DNA of 64,000 nucleotides, from contig NZ_CP042436.1 in assembly GCF_007971025.1 (NCBI RefSeq), positions 620,001 to 684,000 on the forward strand, read 5' to 3'. The stretch comes from Mucilaginibacter ginsenosidivorans. Lineage in GTDB: Bacteria > Bacteroidota > Bacteroidia > Sphingobacteriales > Sphingobacteriaceae. Position numbers and translations under genes: made by a program. Positions within the stretch are counted from its first letter, which is position 1. The number at the start of each line of letters is the position of its first letter. The notes beneath the pieces were generated by a model. That model was not told the DNA's origin. It was given only the letters and a program-made list of their open reading frames with translations, and searched no databases. Shown one piece after another: positions 17,611 to 25,489 of this stretch.

Positions 17611-18027
17611 TTAAGATGCCAAGGTGGCGTCCGAACTGATCGGTATGTTCAACACTTTTGAGATCAAACAATTTTTCTCTGCACCGCTTACGATGGCCTC
17701 AAATTCTGCTACATCAACTCCCGGTACAACGCCTGTAATAGCAAGATGGATACTTTTAATAGCCACATCTTCCATTAATAAAGTGGCTTCAGTATCCAGG
17801 GATGCAGGGTTGAATCCTTTTTCTGTTAACCCCAGGCTAACTGCCATGGTAAAACATCCGGCATGTGCCGCGGCCAACAATTCTTCCGGATTAGTCCCAT
17901 TTTCTTCCCCTGTAAAACGGGTTTTAAAACTGTAATTGGTTTGATTTAAAATTTCGCTTTGGGTAGTTAACCGGCCTTTACCATCTCTAACTGTGCCTTC
18001 CCAATGTGCTTTTGCTGTGCGTTTCAT
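17611..18027 (-). CDS. OsmC-family peroxiredoxin-like protein
   Basis: The 138-residue protein has the two conserved cysteines of the OsmC/Ohr fold: Cys58 in HAGCFTMAVS and Cys120 in AEKNCLISKVL. The opening KAHWEGTVRDGKG and NPEELLAAAHAGC place it with OsmC rather than Ohr. OsmC proteins reduce organic hydroperoxides with a thiol partner in the cytoplasm. A palindrome and a -7-like element upstream suggest that it is repressed in the absence of stress. It fits the redox theme of the block. Confidence 0.92.
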   Translation of the reverse strand: MKRTAKAHWEGTVRDGKGRLTTQSEILNQTNYSFKTRFTGEENGTNPEELLAAAHAGCFTMAVSLGLTEKGFNPASLDTEATLLMEDVAIKSIHLAITGVVPGVDVAEFEAIVSGAEKNCLISKVLNIPISSDATLAS

Positions 18028-18049
18028 ATTGTTTATGCTTTAAATTTTG

Positions 18050-18076
18050 ATTGTCGATATTGACAATACAAAGGTG
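18050..18076 (-). promoter_or_regulatory. Candidate promoter and operator of the osmC-like gene
   Basis: On the minus strand CACCTTTG (18069-18076) is one base from TAnnTTTG. Directly downstream, where transcription would begin, lies ATTGTC-N6-GACAAT (18050-18067), an exact palindrome with 6-base arms. The position suits a repressor. Confidence 0.5.
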
Positions 18077-18114
18077 CAGCGCAGCCGGGAAACGCGTTTT
18101 GTAATTCAGGTCAA

Positions 18115-18984
18115 CTACTTGGCAATTTGGTTCAGCCGGTAATGGGTTGGCGAGACGTGGTATTTATCATGAAAGCTTTTGGTAAAGTTAGCCAGATCAT
18201 TAAACCCGCATTGATAGGCAACGTCAGCAATGCGGTTATCAAAAGCCAAAAGCAGTTCGGCGGCTTTCTCCAGCTTTTTGTTTTTGATATAATTTGCTGG
18301 CGTATCGTTGTATAATTTGGCAAACTCTCTTTTAAATGACGAAACGCTCAAGTTGGTTTTTTGCGCCAATTCTTCAATGTTGATCTGGGCGAACAGATGG
18401 GCTTCGATAACTTGTTTGAAGGAAAATTTTGCAGGAGAAAAAAGCTGGGACAAAATAACCTGGACGGTTTCAGCCTGCTGCGTTTGGGATAATAAAAGAA
18501 TGATCTCCTTCAATTTTAAGATCATGATCTCCTCATTGACCAATGCGGGGTTCTCAAAATAAAAGAGCAGCCCCTCAATATACTTCTGGATCAGGTAATC
18601 ATTGCTGATCTTGCCGTGCGATTGATTGGAAACGGATCTGCCCGGTTGAATAATAGCGGGGAGTTCTCTTTCGTAGATCTTCTTTAAAATTTCCGGGTGA
18701 AAAGTAACGATGACCACTTCGCCCGCGCTGGCGTCTCCGGTGTTACGAATTTGTTTCCCGGAGTCGAGGCAATTCAATAATAACGAGTGATTAACAGGAA
18801 TATCCGTTTGGTCATCCTCAAACTTAAACCGCATTTCGCCCTGCAAAACATATAAAAAGCAGGCACGTTCTTCTACCGGGAAATCATAGGCAAAGGGCGG
18901 TTTTACCACCACCTTTTGGAGGAAAGGCTTTCCCAGCAGATCGATCTTTTTATAGTTACTTTGCATTTTCTTAAATACTCCCAT
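18115..18984 (-). CDS. AraC-family transcriptional regulator
   Basis: The 289-residue protein has an N-terminal cupin-like sensing region (FLYVLQGEMRFKF, about 43-55) and a C-terminal double helix-turn-helix (about 190-289), including ELAQKTNLSVSSFKREFAK and IADVAYQCGFNDLANFTKSF. The DNA-binding half is complete. An internal ATG at 18966 is an alternative start. It lies 58 bases after another AraC gene on the same strand, and the OsmC gene follows it after 87 bases with its own promoter. The target is unknown; the osmC-like gene is a candidate. Confidence 0.88.
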   Translation of the reverse strand: MGVFKKMQSNYKKIDLLGKPFLQKVVVKPPFAYDFPVEERACFLYVLQGEMRFKFEDDQTDIPVNHSLLLNCLDSGKQIRNTGDASAGEVVIVTFHPEILKKIYERELPAIIQPGRSVSNQSHGKISNDYLIQKYIEGLLFYFENPALVNEEIMILKLKEIILLLSQTQQAETVQVILSQLFSPAKFSFKQVIEAHLFAQINIEELAQKTNLSVSSFKREFAKLYNDTPANYIKNKKLEKAAELLLAFDNRIADVAYQCGFNDLANFTKSFHDKYHVSPTHYRLNQIAK

Positions 18985-19042
18985 CGGGGCTGTAAATTCG
19001 AATGGCTAAAATACCGAAAAAAAGCGGATGCTTGCGCCCCGG

Positions 19043-19849
19043 TCATACTACCAGCGAAGGCGCTTTGCCGAACTTCTGTTTGAACGCACGCGAGAAATGC
19101 GCCAGACTTTCAAAACCCAGGTCCAGGTAGATCGCCGATGGCCTTTGCTGCTGCCCGATCAGCCGGTGCGCCTCAGTCAGTCGTTTTTCCTTCAGCCAGC
19201 GCCGCGGCGGCATACCGAACAATTGCCGGAAATCACGTTTGAATGCCGCAAGGCTCCGGCCCGTCATCCGCGCAAACTCTTCCAGCGGTAGATTAAAATG
19301 ATAATTGGCCAGCATGAAACGCTCCAGGTCGATCTTATGCGGTGCGGCGAAATTGAACAGAAAGTCACGCAGCCCCGGCAGGGTGTGCAGGAGGAGTTTA
19401 ACACCTTCCTTTACCTTTAGTAAGCCCATTTGTTCGTTCAGGGTACCCGCGGCGCTTCGCGTATAAGGTAAGATGGACTGGAAATAACCTTGCAGGTATT
19501 CATTAGAAGGGATCGGGATATTGGGCGGCCCATCGTACGGATGCCCGGCATCCAGATGTTCCTCCAGCGCGATCTGTCGCAGCAAGGGTTCCTGCAGGGA
19601 GATCACGATACTTTCATAGGAGCCGCAGTCAAGCGGTTTCTTGGTCAGTGTCCCCAACTGGTTGCGGCCCACCAGTAAAAGTTCGCCGGCATTGACCACC
19701 AGCGTCTGCCTGGCAGTGACCAGGTTCAGTTGCCCCGAAACCATCAGAACAAACGTGTGGTGGTTCCAGAAGCAAACCTTATCCTTTCTTTCAGAAGAAA
19801 GATAGGAATAGAAGATCACACCGGGCAGTATCTCGTTGGGATTGACCAT
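19043..19849 (-). CDS. AraC-family transcriptional regulator coupled to the aldo/keto reductase gene
   Basis: The 268-residue protein has an N-terminal effector region with a hydrophobic core (HTFVLMVSGQLNLV, about 31-44) and a C-terminal AraC domain (about 170-268) with EEFARMTGRSLAAFKRDFRQ and LGFESLAHFSRAFKQKFG. Its ATG shares one base with the stop codon of the aldo/keto reductase gene (TAATG at 19847-19851), which indicates translational coupling and one operon. It probably controls that operon. Confidence 0.9.
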   Translation of the reverse strand: MVNPNEILPGVIFYSYLSSERKDKVCFWNHHTFVLMVSGQLNLVTARQTLVVNAGELLLVGRNQLGTLTKKPLDCGSYESIVISLQEPLLRQIALEEHLDAGHPYDGPPNIPIPSNEYLQGYFQSILPYTRSAAGTLNEQMGLLKVKEGVKLLLHTLPGLRDFLFNFAAPHKIDLERFMLANYHFNLPLEEFARMTGRSLAAFKRDFRQLFGMPPRRWLKEKRLTEAHRLIGQQQRPSAIYLDLGFESLAHFSRAFKQKFGKAPSLVV

Positions 19850-20820
19850 TAACGCTGTAAATAGGTGCCGCCTAAAATAGCACCGGGAGCAAAAGTAGTG
19901 TTTAACCGGTTCATTTCCTCCGGGGTCAGTTGGATGGCCATGGCTGCCATATTCTCCGGTAAACGGGTCCGCCTGCTCATACTCACCAGCGGCATGATGT
20001 GTTCGCCCTGCGCATTCACCCAGGCAATCGCCAATTGGGTTGGCGTAACGCCTCTGGCCACAGCCAGGTCTTTCAGCACCTCCACTTTCTCCAAATTCTT
20101 TACCAGATTATCTCCCTGAAAGCGCGAAAAATGGGTATGATAACTACCCGGTGGCAGGGGCGCTTTCATATCGCCGGTCAGCAGGCCCTCAGCCGTATTG
20201 GCAAAAGCGACCATGGCAACGTCCAGCTCCTTGGCAACCGGTAACAGTTCGCTTTCGATCTGGCGGTCGGCCAGCGAGTAACCAATCTCCAGAGCGCTGA
20301 TAGGATACACCGCATGGGCCTGCCGCAACTGCCCGGGCGTGATCTCCGAAACCCCGATATAACGCACCTTGCCTTCTTTGATCAGATCGGCAATGGTGCC
20401 GATAATATCTTCCACCGGTACGCTGCCGTCCATCCGGCAGGGCTGGTACAGGTCGATGTGATCCGCACCCAAACGCACCAGTGAATAATTGATAAAATTT
20501 TTGATCGCGACAGGCCTCAGGTCCAGGCCTAACCAGGCACCATTATGAAATATCGCCCCGAATTTGACGCTGATAAAAGCGTCATCACGGCGGCCTTTAA
20601 TCGCTTTGCCCACCAGCAGTTCATTATGGCCCGCACCGTAAAAATCGCCGGTATTCAAAAAGTTGATACCGTTGTCTAACGCTTTTTGGATCGTCGCGAT
20701 CGCTTCCTGCTCATCCGGCGCCTGGCTGCCCCAGACGGACGACATGCGCATACAGCCCAAACCCAGTTTGGACACTAAAGGGCCGTTCTGGCCCAAATGT
20801 ATTCTTTTAATGGCTTCCAT
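19849..20820 (-). CDS. Aldo/keto reductase
   Basis: The 323-residue protein is a complete AKR TIM barrel. It has GLGCMRMS near the N-terminus, the catalytic Asp and Tyr in FLNTGDFYGAGHNE, the Lys in SVKFG, and DHIDLYQPCRMDGSVPVED. NADPH-dependent reduction of an aldehyde or ketone is expected; the substrate is unknown. It heads a two-gene operon with an AraC regulator. On the minus strand GACCTTTG, one mismatch from TAnnTTTG, ends seven bases before the ATG, again suggesting a leaderless message. Confidence 0.93.
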   Translation of the reverse strand: MEAIKRIHLGQNGPLVSKLGLGCMRMSSVWGSQAPDEQEAIATIQKALDNGINFLNTGDFYGAGHNELLVGKAIKGRRDDAFISVKFGAIFHNGAWLGLDLRPVAIKNFINYSLVRLGADHIDLYQPCRMDGSVPVEDIIGTIADLIKEGKVRYIGVSEITPGQLRQAHAVYPISALEIGYSLADRQIESELLPVAKELDVAMVAFANTAEGLLTGDMKAPLPPGSYHTHFSRFQGDNLVKNLEKVEVLKDLAVARGVTPTQLAIAWVNAQGEHIMPLVSMSRRTRLPENMAAMAIQLTPEEMNRLNTTFAPGAILGGTYLQR

Positions 20821-20979
20821 AGTGATACAAAGGTCACTTAAACATAGCGCGGGGATTTATCTCTACGGCTCAATTTTATTGACCGGAAAGCTCATGTTTT
20901 GCTTTGCGCCGGTCGCATTATAGCATAAAATAAATTGAGGCGATTTCCATACAATAACGAGTTCGCTTATCCAAATTCT

Positions 20980-21546
20980 TCATAATTCGTCCGGTTTGTA
21001 ACCAATCCTGATTCTTGGCATATCGGTCTCCTTTTTATCGACAAGCTCATCGAGATACCGAAATACTATTTCCATATTTTTATCTTGATTATCGATTTAA
21101 GATTTAATTTTTTCAATCTCGAGCCTCAATTCCGTATTGTCCAGAAGCCTTTGGCGAATTTTAGTAAAGATTTTCATTACTTGAATATTTACTTGTATTG
21201 CTCTGTCGCTGTTAAGAACACTTGAAAGCATAAGAACACCATGTTCAGTGAACGCAAAGGGTAAAACTCGTCGCCCGCCACGCCCTTTCTTTGACATCAC
21301 AAATTGTGATGTCAAAGAGGAATATTCATTTTCCGACAGCTGGAACATGAAATCAGATGGGAATCGTTTTAAATTTCTGTTCACTGATTGATTTAAAACG
21401 CGTGTTTCAATATTGTACAACTCTGCCAAATCGCTTGCCAGCATAACTTTTTGACCTCGTATATAATATATTTGGTTCATAATGATTTCATCAGGTATAA
21501 ATTGATCTTCCATTTTTATGATTCTATAAATTTCAGTTGCCTTCAA
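20980..21546 (-). pseudogene. ORF6N-domain protein interrupted by an in-frame stop codon
   Basis: The frame encodes the ORF6N domain ([48 protein letters not shown]) and the helix-rich tail. A TAA at 21097-21099 stops it after EIEKIKS. The same frame then continues for 38 codons as IDNQDKNMEIVFRYLDELVD and RIRIGYKPDEL to a TGA at 20980, which is how intact family members end. A single change of a Lys codon AAA to TAA explains it. ORF6N proteins are DNA-binding-like proteins typical of phages and mobile elements. The start may be the ATG at 21513. The shortened product might still fold. Confidence 0.8.
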
Positions 21547-21580
21547 GGGGCCTAAATGGCCCCCTTGAAGGCTGAATAAA

Positions 21581-22797
21581 TTAACTTACAGCGTACTTCT
21601 GTTTCAAGAGTGCCATATCCTTACTCACTTTCAAATCTAAAACCTTCGCATAATGCTGCGTTGTTTTGATACTGGTGTGACCTAACATTTTACTAACACT
21701 TTCAATCGGAACTCCATTGGATAGCGTTACAGTAGTAGCAAAAGTGTGCCTTGCCATGTGAAAGGTAAGCGTTTTATTAATCCCGCATATATCTGCTATC
21801 TCTTTTAAGTAACTGTTCATTCTTTGATTACTTAAGACAGGTAAAACAAGATTTTTATTAACGCATTGCGGATGATCTGCGTACTTGCCGATAATGTCGA
21901 CCGCAATCCCCAAGAGAGGTATCCTCGAACTTGTTTCTGTTTTTTGCCTCGTTGTAAATATCCATTGGTCGCCGTCGACGCCTTTAGCAATTTGGTGCCT
22001 TTCAAGTTTCTGAACATCAGCGTAGCACAAACCTGTGTAACAGCAGAACACAAATACGTCTCTGACTTGTCTGAGCCTTTCAATAGTTATGCTCTTGACG
22101 ACAATTGCCTCCAATTCCTCAGACATCAAAAACTCTTTCGCTTTCGCTTTTGCCTTTGATCTGTAGTTGATAAAAGGATTATCGGATAGCAATTGGTTAG
22201 CCAGGCAATAGTTGACAATTTTTTTTAAATGCTTTACATATTTAGCCGCAGATACCCACTGCACTTACACACCGTTTTCAAGTAGAATTCATAATTAACG
22301 ATAAAGGCGTGGCTTAATTTCTTGATGTCTATATCGCTTTTCCCAAATTGATACAGAACGAATGCCGACAAATGCTTAAAAGAGCTTCGATAACTTTTAA
22401 GGGTATTGGCTTCAAAGCCGTTACCAATTAAAGTCTTCATACGTTCATTATGCTCACTAAATAATTCAACGATAAAATTTGTCTTTTCGGAACGGCCAGT
22501 AAACTGATCCCGTAACCTGTCTGCGGTGACCTCTTCTCCGGCGGCTAACAATTGTTGGTGTGCGTTAAATATCTTACCCTGCAGGGTGTCCAAATAGCTA
22601 TTTAAAGCCCTTATTTCTGATTTACTGCCAATTCCTCGACCCGCATGACTATTCCATACGGACGGTTCGCAATCCCTCCCCGCAGAGACTTCTACGCGCT
22701 TCCCGTTAACAGTAATGCGCATATAAATAGGCTTAGGCCCCGACTCATAGATTTTTTGCTTTTTCAAGTAAAAAAGCAGACTGAAATTCATTTTCAT
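21581..22797 (-). pseudogene. Tyrosine recombinase (integrase) of a mobile element, frameshifted
   Basis: Two overlapping frames make up one integrase of about 405 residues. The upstream frame (22797 to 22234) has the Arm-binding and SAM-like core-binding domains and runs out of frame after YEFYLKTVCKCS. The downstream frame (to 21581) resumes with AAKYVKHLKKIV and carries the catalytic domain with the Lys in RQKTET, HMARHTF, LGHTSIKTTQHYAKV and the nucleophile Tyr. The first catalytic Arg region reads TGLCYADV, a replacement known in some Bacteroidota integrases. One missing G in the GGG near 22250 explains the break. It lies beside tRNA-Arg, the usual integration site. Confidence 0.85.
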
Positions 22798-22897
22798 AAT
22801 TACAAGCATTAAAAAGTGAAACAAATGTAGGCTTGCAGCTAATCTGCATCAAGATGTTCACCACTTGAACATGTTGAATATCAACGTATTAATGCAA

Positions 22898-22947
22898 AAT
22901 TCGGTGAGTAGTAGTCCCGCCTGAAAGTACTCACCGAATTACTCACC
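22898..22947. repeat. Three GGTGAGTA repeats, candidate integrase arm sites
   Basis: GGTGAGTA occurs at 22903-22910, and its complement TACTCACC at 22928-22935 and 22940-22947. The first two are part of a perfect 13-base inverted repeat, AATTCGGTGAGTA / TACTCACCGAATT (22898-22910 and 22928-22940). Their place between the integrase gene and tRNA-Arg suggests recombinase arm-binding sites. Confidence 0.55.
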
Positions 22948-22993
22948 TTTTTAGTGTGATTTGGTGCATTTTTTGGCGTTTTGACCAAAAAAC

Positions 22994-23026
22994 AAAAGCC
23001 TGCAATCATTTGATTTGCAGGCTTTT
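22994..23026. terminator. Strong terminator after tRNA-Arg
   Basis: AAAAGCCTGCAA (22994-23005) and TTGCAGGCTTTT (23015-23026) form a perfect 12-base stem with a 9-base loop. It lies 25 bases beyond the tRNA 3' end on the minus strand and works in both directions. Confidence 0.8.
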
Positions 23027-23050
23027 ACCATTTTTTGATATTGATTTCAG

Positions 23051-23122
23051 TGGTCCCGACGAGAATCGAACTCATATCTAGAGTTTAGGAAACTCCTATT
23101 CTATCCGTTGAACTACGGGACC
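23051..23122 (-). tRNA. tRNA-Arg, anticodon CCU
   Basis: The minus strand folds into a 72-base cloverleaf. The 7-bp acceptor stem is GGTCCCG/CGGGACC with discriminator A. The anticodon stem GGAGT/ACTCT encloses the loop TTCCTAA (anticodon CCT), and the T arm has TTCGATT. CCA is not encoded after the discriminator base. The decayed integrase gene lies on its 3' side, so it probably served as the integration target. Confidence 0.93.
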
Positions 23123-23127
23123 ATTTC

Positions 23128-23272
23128 GAATGTGCAGATGTGCAGATATGCAAATTCTAAGGTACAAATGTGCAAAATATTGATGAAATTATCAGGCTTA
23201 AAATGTCAAACCGGACACATATCCGAACATTTTACATCTGTACATCTGCATATTTACTCATTTGCACATCAA
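23128..23272. repeat. Intergenic GTGCAGAT-word repeat with two inverted arms
   Basis: The left arm (23128-23177) and right arm (23225-23272) consist of imperfect repeats of words such as ATGTGCAGATGTGCAGAT and CATCTGCATATTTACTCATT, in opposite orientation. They could pair around a spacer of about 47 bases. The same words occur upstream of recQ (42113-42150), so this is a dispersed family. It lies just after the metG stop codon. Confidence 0.55.
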
Positions 23273-23277
23273 AAAAA

Positions 23278-25350
23278 TCACCTAACAACAGAACCATTAT
23301 GCAGATCATCGGCAGGTTGTACAAAGCTTAACTTGCCTTCGCTGTCCTCTGCCATCAGGATCATTCCCTGCGACAGGATGCCCTTTATTTCCCTCGGCTC
23401 CAGGTTAACCAGTATGCTAACCCTTTTACCGATGATGGCTTCAGGCTCGTATTGTTCGGCAAGGCCGGATACTACCGTGCGCTGATCGATACCGGTATCA
23501 ATGGTCAATTTGAGCAGCTTTTTCGTTTTCGCAACTTTTTCTGCCGTCAGTATCGTACCTATACGGATATCCATGGTGGCGAATGCCTCGTAGCTGATAT
23601 TCTCCTTAGGTTCGGGTACGTGGATAGTTTTAGCCTGGGCGGACTGCTGCTTTTTTGATTCAAGCTTAGCAATCTGGGCCTCTATCGGGCCGTCTTCTAC
23701 CTTTTCAAACAACAAGGCAGCCGGGTTCAACTGATGTCCCGACGGGAAGACCACCTCTTCATCAAAACCTATCTGGTCTGTTGGCCAGTTCAGCATGTTC
23801 AATGTCTTTTTCGCTGTTCCAGGTAAAAAAGGCTGCAAACATGCAGCCAGGTGACCTATCAGCACCAAACAGTTATGCAGGGTTTTACGCGCATCATCAG
23901 GGTCTGTCTTTATGGTCTTCCAGGGTTCCTTTTCGGTCAGGTATTTGTTGCCGAGCCGCGCAATATCCATCACGGTTTGCATACCCTGCCTGAATTTGTA
24001 CGTTTCGATGCTGCGCTCCAGTTCGTCATAAAGTCTGCCTAACTCGTTGTCGATAGCGGGTTCATCCAAAACTATATTACCATCAGCGTTTTCAACTTTT
24101 CCGTCAAAAAATTTGTGCATCAGGATCATTACCCTGTTTACAAAGTTGCCTAAAATTGCCACCAGCTCATTATTCACTCTTGCCTGGTAATCTTTCCAGG
24201 TAAATTCGCTGTCACTTGTTTCGGGCAGAATAGATGTCAAAACATAACGCAACTCATCCTGCTTGCCGGGGAACTCCTCCAGGTATTCATGCAGCCAAAC
24301 CGCATGGTTACGGGAGGTGGATAGTTTATCACCCTCTAAATTCAGAAATTCATTGGCAGGTACATTTTGCGGCAAAATGTATTCGCCGTGTGCTTTTAAA
24401 ATTGCAGGGAAAATAATGCAATGGAAAACAATATTATCCTTGCCGATGAAATGAATCAGGCAGGCGTTATCTTCTTCTTTATCCTGTTTTTTCCAGTATA
24501 ATTTCCAGTCTTTATTGTGATCGGTAGCCCATTGTTTGGTAGCCGAAATATAGCCTATGGGGGCGTCCATCCAAACGTATAGTTTTTTGCCTTTTGCTTC
24601 TTCCAGCGGAACATCTATACCCCAATCCAGGTCGCGTGTCATCGACCGCGGCTGCAGACCCGACTTGAGCCACGATTTGCATTGGCCAAATACGTTCACC
24701 TTCCATTCGCCTTCCTTTTCGTCTATCCACTTCTCCAGCCAGGGCTGATATTTATCCAATGGCAGATACCAGTGTTTGGTGAGTTTCAAAATTGGAGCTT
24801 TCCCGCTCAGCGTTGATACGGGATTGATCAGATCAGTAGGATTAAGCGATGTACCGCAATTTTCGCATTGGTCGCCATAAGCGTTGGGATTACTGCAATT
24901 GGGGCAGGTGCCCGTAATGTACCGGTCGGCTAAAAACTGCTGAAAATCCTCATCAAAATATTGTTCCGAAAGCTTCTCTACAAATTCGTCCTTTTCGTAC
25001 AGGTTCAGAAAAAACTCCTGCGACAGATCGTGATGAATAGGCGACGATGTACGATGATAAATATCGAAGGCTATGCCGAAATCCTCAAAGCTTTGTTTTA
25101 TCTGCTTGTGATATTTATCAATAATGGCCTGCGGGGTAGTGCCCTCTTTTTTGGCTTTAATGGTGATGGCGGCGCCATGCTCATCCGAGCCGCAAATGTA
25201 TACCACGTCCTGCTTTTTAAGGCGCAGGTAACGCACAAAAATATCGGCAGGCAAATATGCCCCTGCCAGGTGACCAATGTGCAATGGGCCATTGGCGTAG
25301 GGCAAGGCCGATGTAATAGTATAGCGTTTAAATTTATTAAGTTGTGACAT
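23278..25350 (-). CDS. metG: Methionyl-tRNA synthetase with C-terminal tRNA-binding domain
   Basis: The 690-residue enzyme charges tRNA-Met with methionine. It has the HIGH motif (PLHIGHLAG), the zinc knuckle CPNC...CENC (about 145-165) and the KMSKS-equivalent KLSTS. A C-terminal EMAP-type tRNA-binding domain (about 585-690) carries MDIRIGTI and VSGLAEQYEPE. The ATG at 25350 (MSQLNKFKRYTIT) is chosen because the motif spacing fits and the -7 element TATCTTTG lies at 25390-25397; codons further upstream overlap that promoter. It has its own promoter, and tRNA-Arg lies downstream. Confidence 0.97.
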   Translation of the reverse strand: MSQLNKFKRYTITSALPYANGPLHIGHLAGAYLPADIFVRYLRLKKQDVVYICGSDEHGAAITIKAKKEGTTPQAIIDKYHKQIKQSFEDFGIAFDIYHRTSSPIHHDLSQEFFLNLYEKDEFVEKLSEQYFDEDFQQFLADRYITGTCPNCSNPNAYGDQCENCGTSLNPTDLINPVSTLSGKAPILKLTKHWYLPLDKYQPWLEKWIDEKEGEWKVNVFGQCKSWLKSGLQPRSMTRDLDWGIDVPLEEAKGKKLYVWMDAPIGYISATKQWATDHNKDWKLYWKKQDKEEDNACLIHFIGKDNIVFHCIIFPAILKAHGEYILPQNVPANEFLNLEGDKLSTSRNHAVWLHEYLEEFPGKQDELRYVLTSILPETSDSEFTWKDYQARVNNELVAILGNFVNRVMILMHKFFDGKVENADGNIVLDEPAIDNELGRLYDELERSIETYKFRQGMQTVMDIARLGNKYLTEKEPWKTIKTDPDDARKTLHNCLVLIGHLAACLQPFLPGTAKKTLNMLNWPTDQIGFDEEVVFPSGHQLNPAALLFEKVEDGPIEAQIAKLESKKQQSAQAKTIHVPEPKENISYEAFATMDIRIGTILTAEKVAKTKKLLKLTIDTGIDQRTVVSGLAEQYEPEAIIGKRVSILVNLEPREIKGILSQGMILMAEDSEGKLSFVQPADDLHNGSVVR

Positions 25351-25389
25351 TGTATTAAATTGCGTCCGATCCGCCCGGTTGACGGATTG

Positions 25390-25397
25390 CAAAGATA
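25390..25397 (-). promoter_or_regulatory. -7 element of metG
   Basis: The minus strand reads TATCTTTG, an exact consensus match, about 40 bases before the metG start codon at 25350. Confidence 0.6.
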
Positions 25398-25418
25398 ATT
25401 TATTTTAGCCGGAAAGAC

Positions 25419-25436
25419 CGGACGTCCGGACGTCCG
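25419..25436. repeat. 18-base perfect palindrome between metG and the LD-carboxypeptidase gene
   Basis: CGGACGTCC followed by GGACGTCCG is a perfect palindrome and also two tandem GGACGTCC units. Related CCGGAC/TTCCGG words recur inside the first codons of the next gene (25511-25542). It may be an operator or a unit of a dispersed repeat. Confidence 0.6.
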
Positions 25437-25489
25437 AAAGATTTTCTGTTTGAATAAACCAGGTTAACCGTAAGTTTTTATGATCAGCT

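Noticed and set aside
13900..23050. A direct repeat of the tRNA-Arg 3' end to mark the far end of the integrated element
   Set aside because: No match was found by eye in the window, so the left boundary of the element was not assigned.
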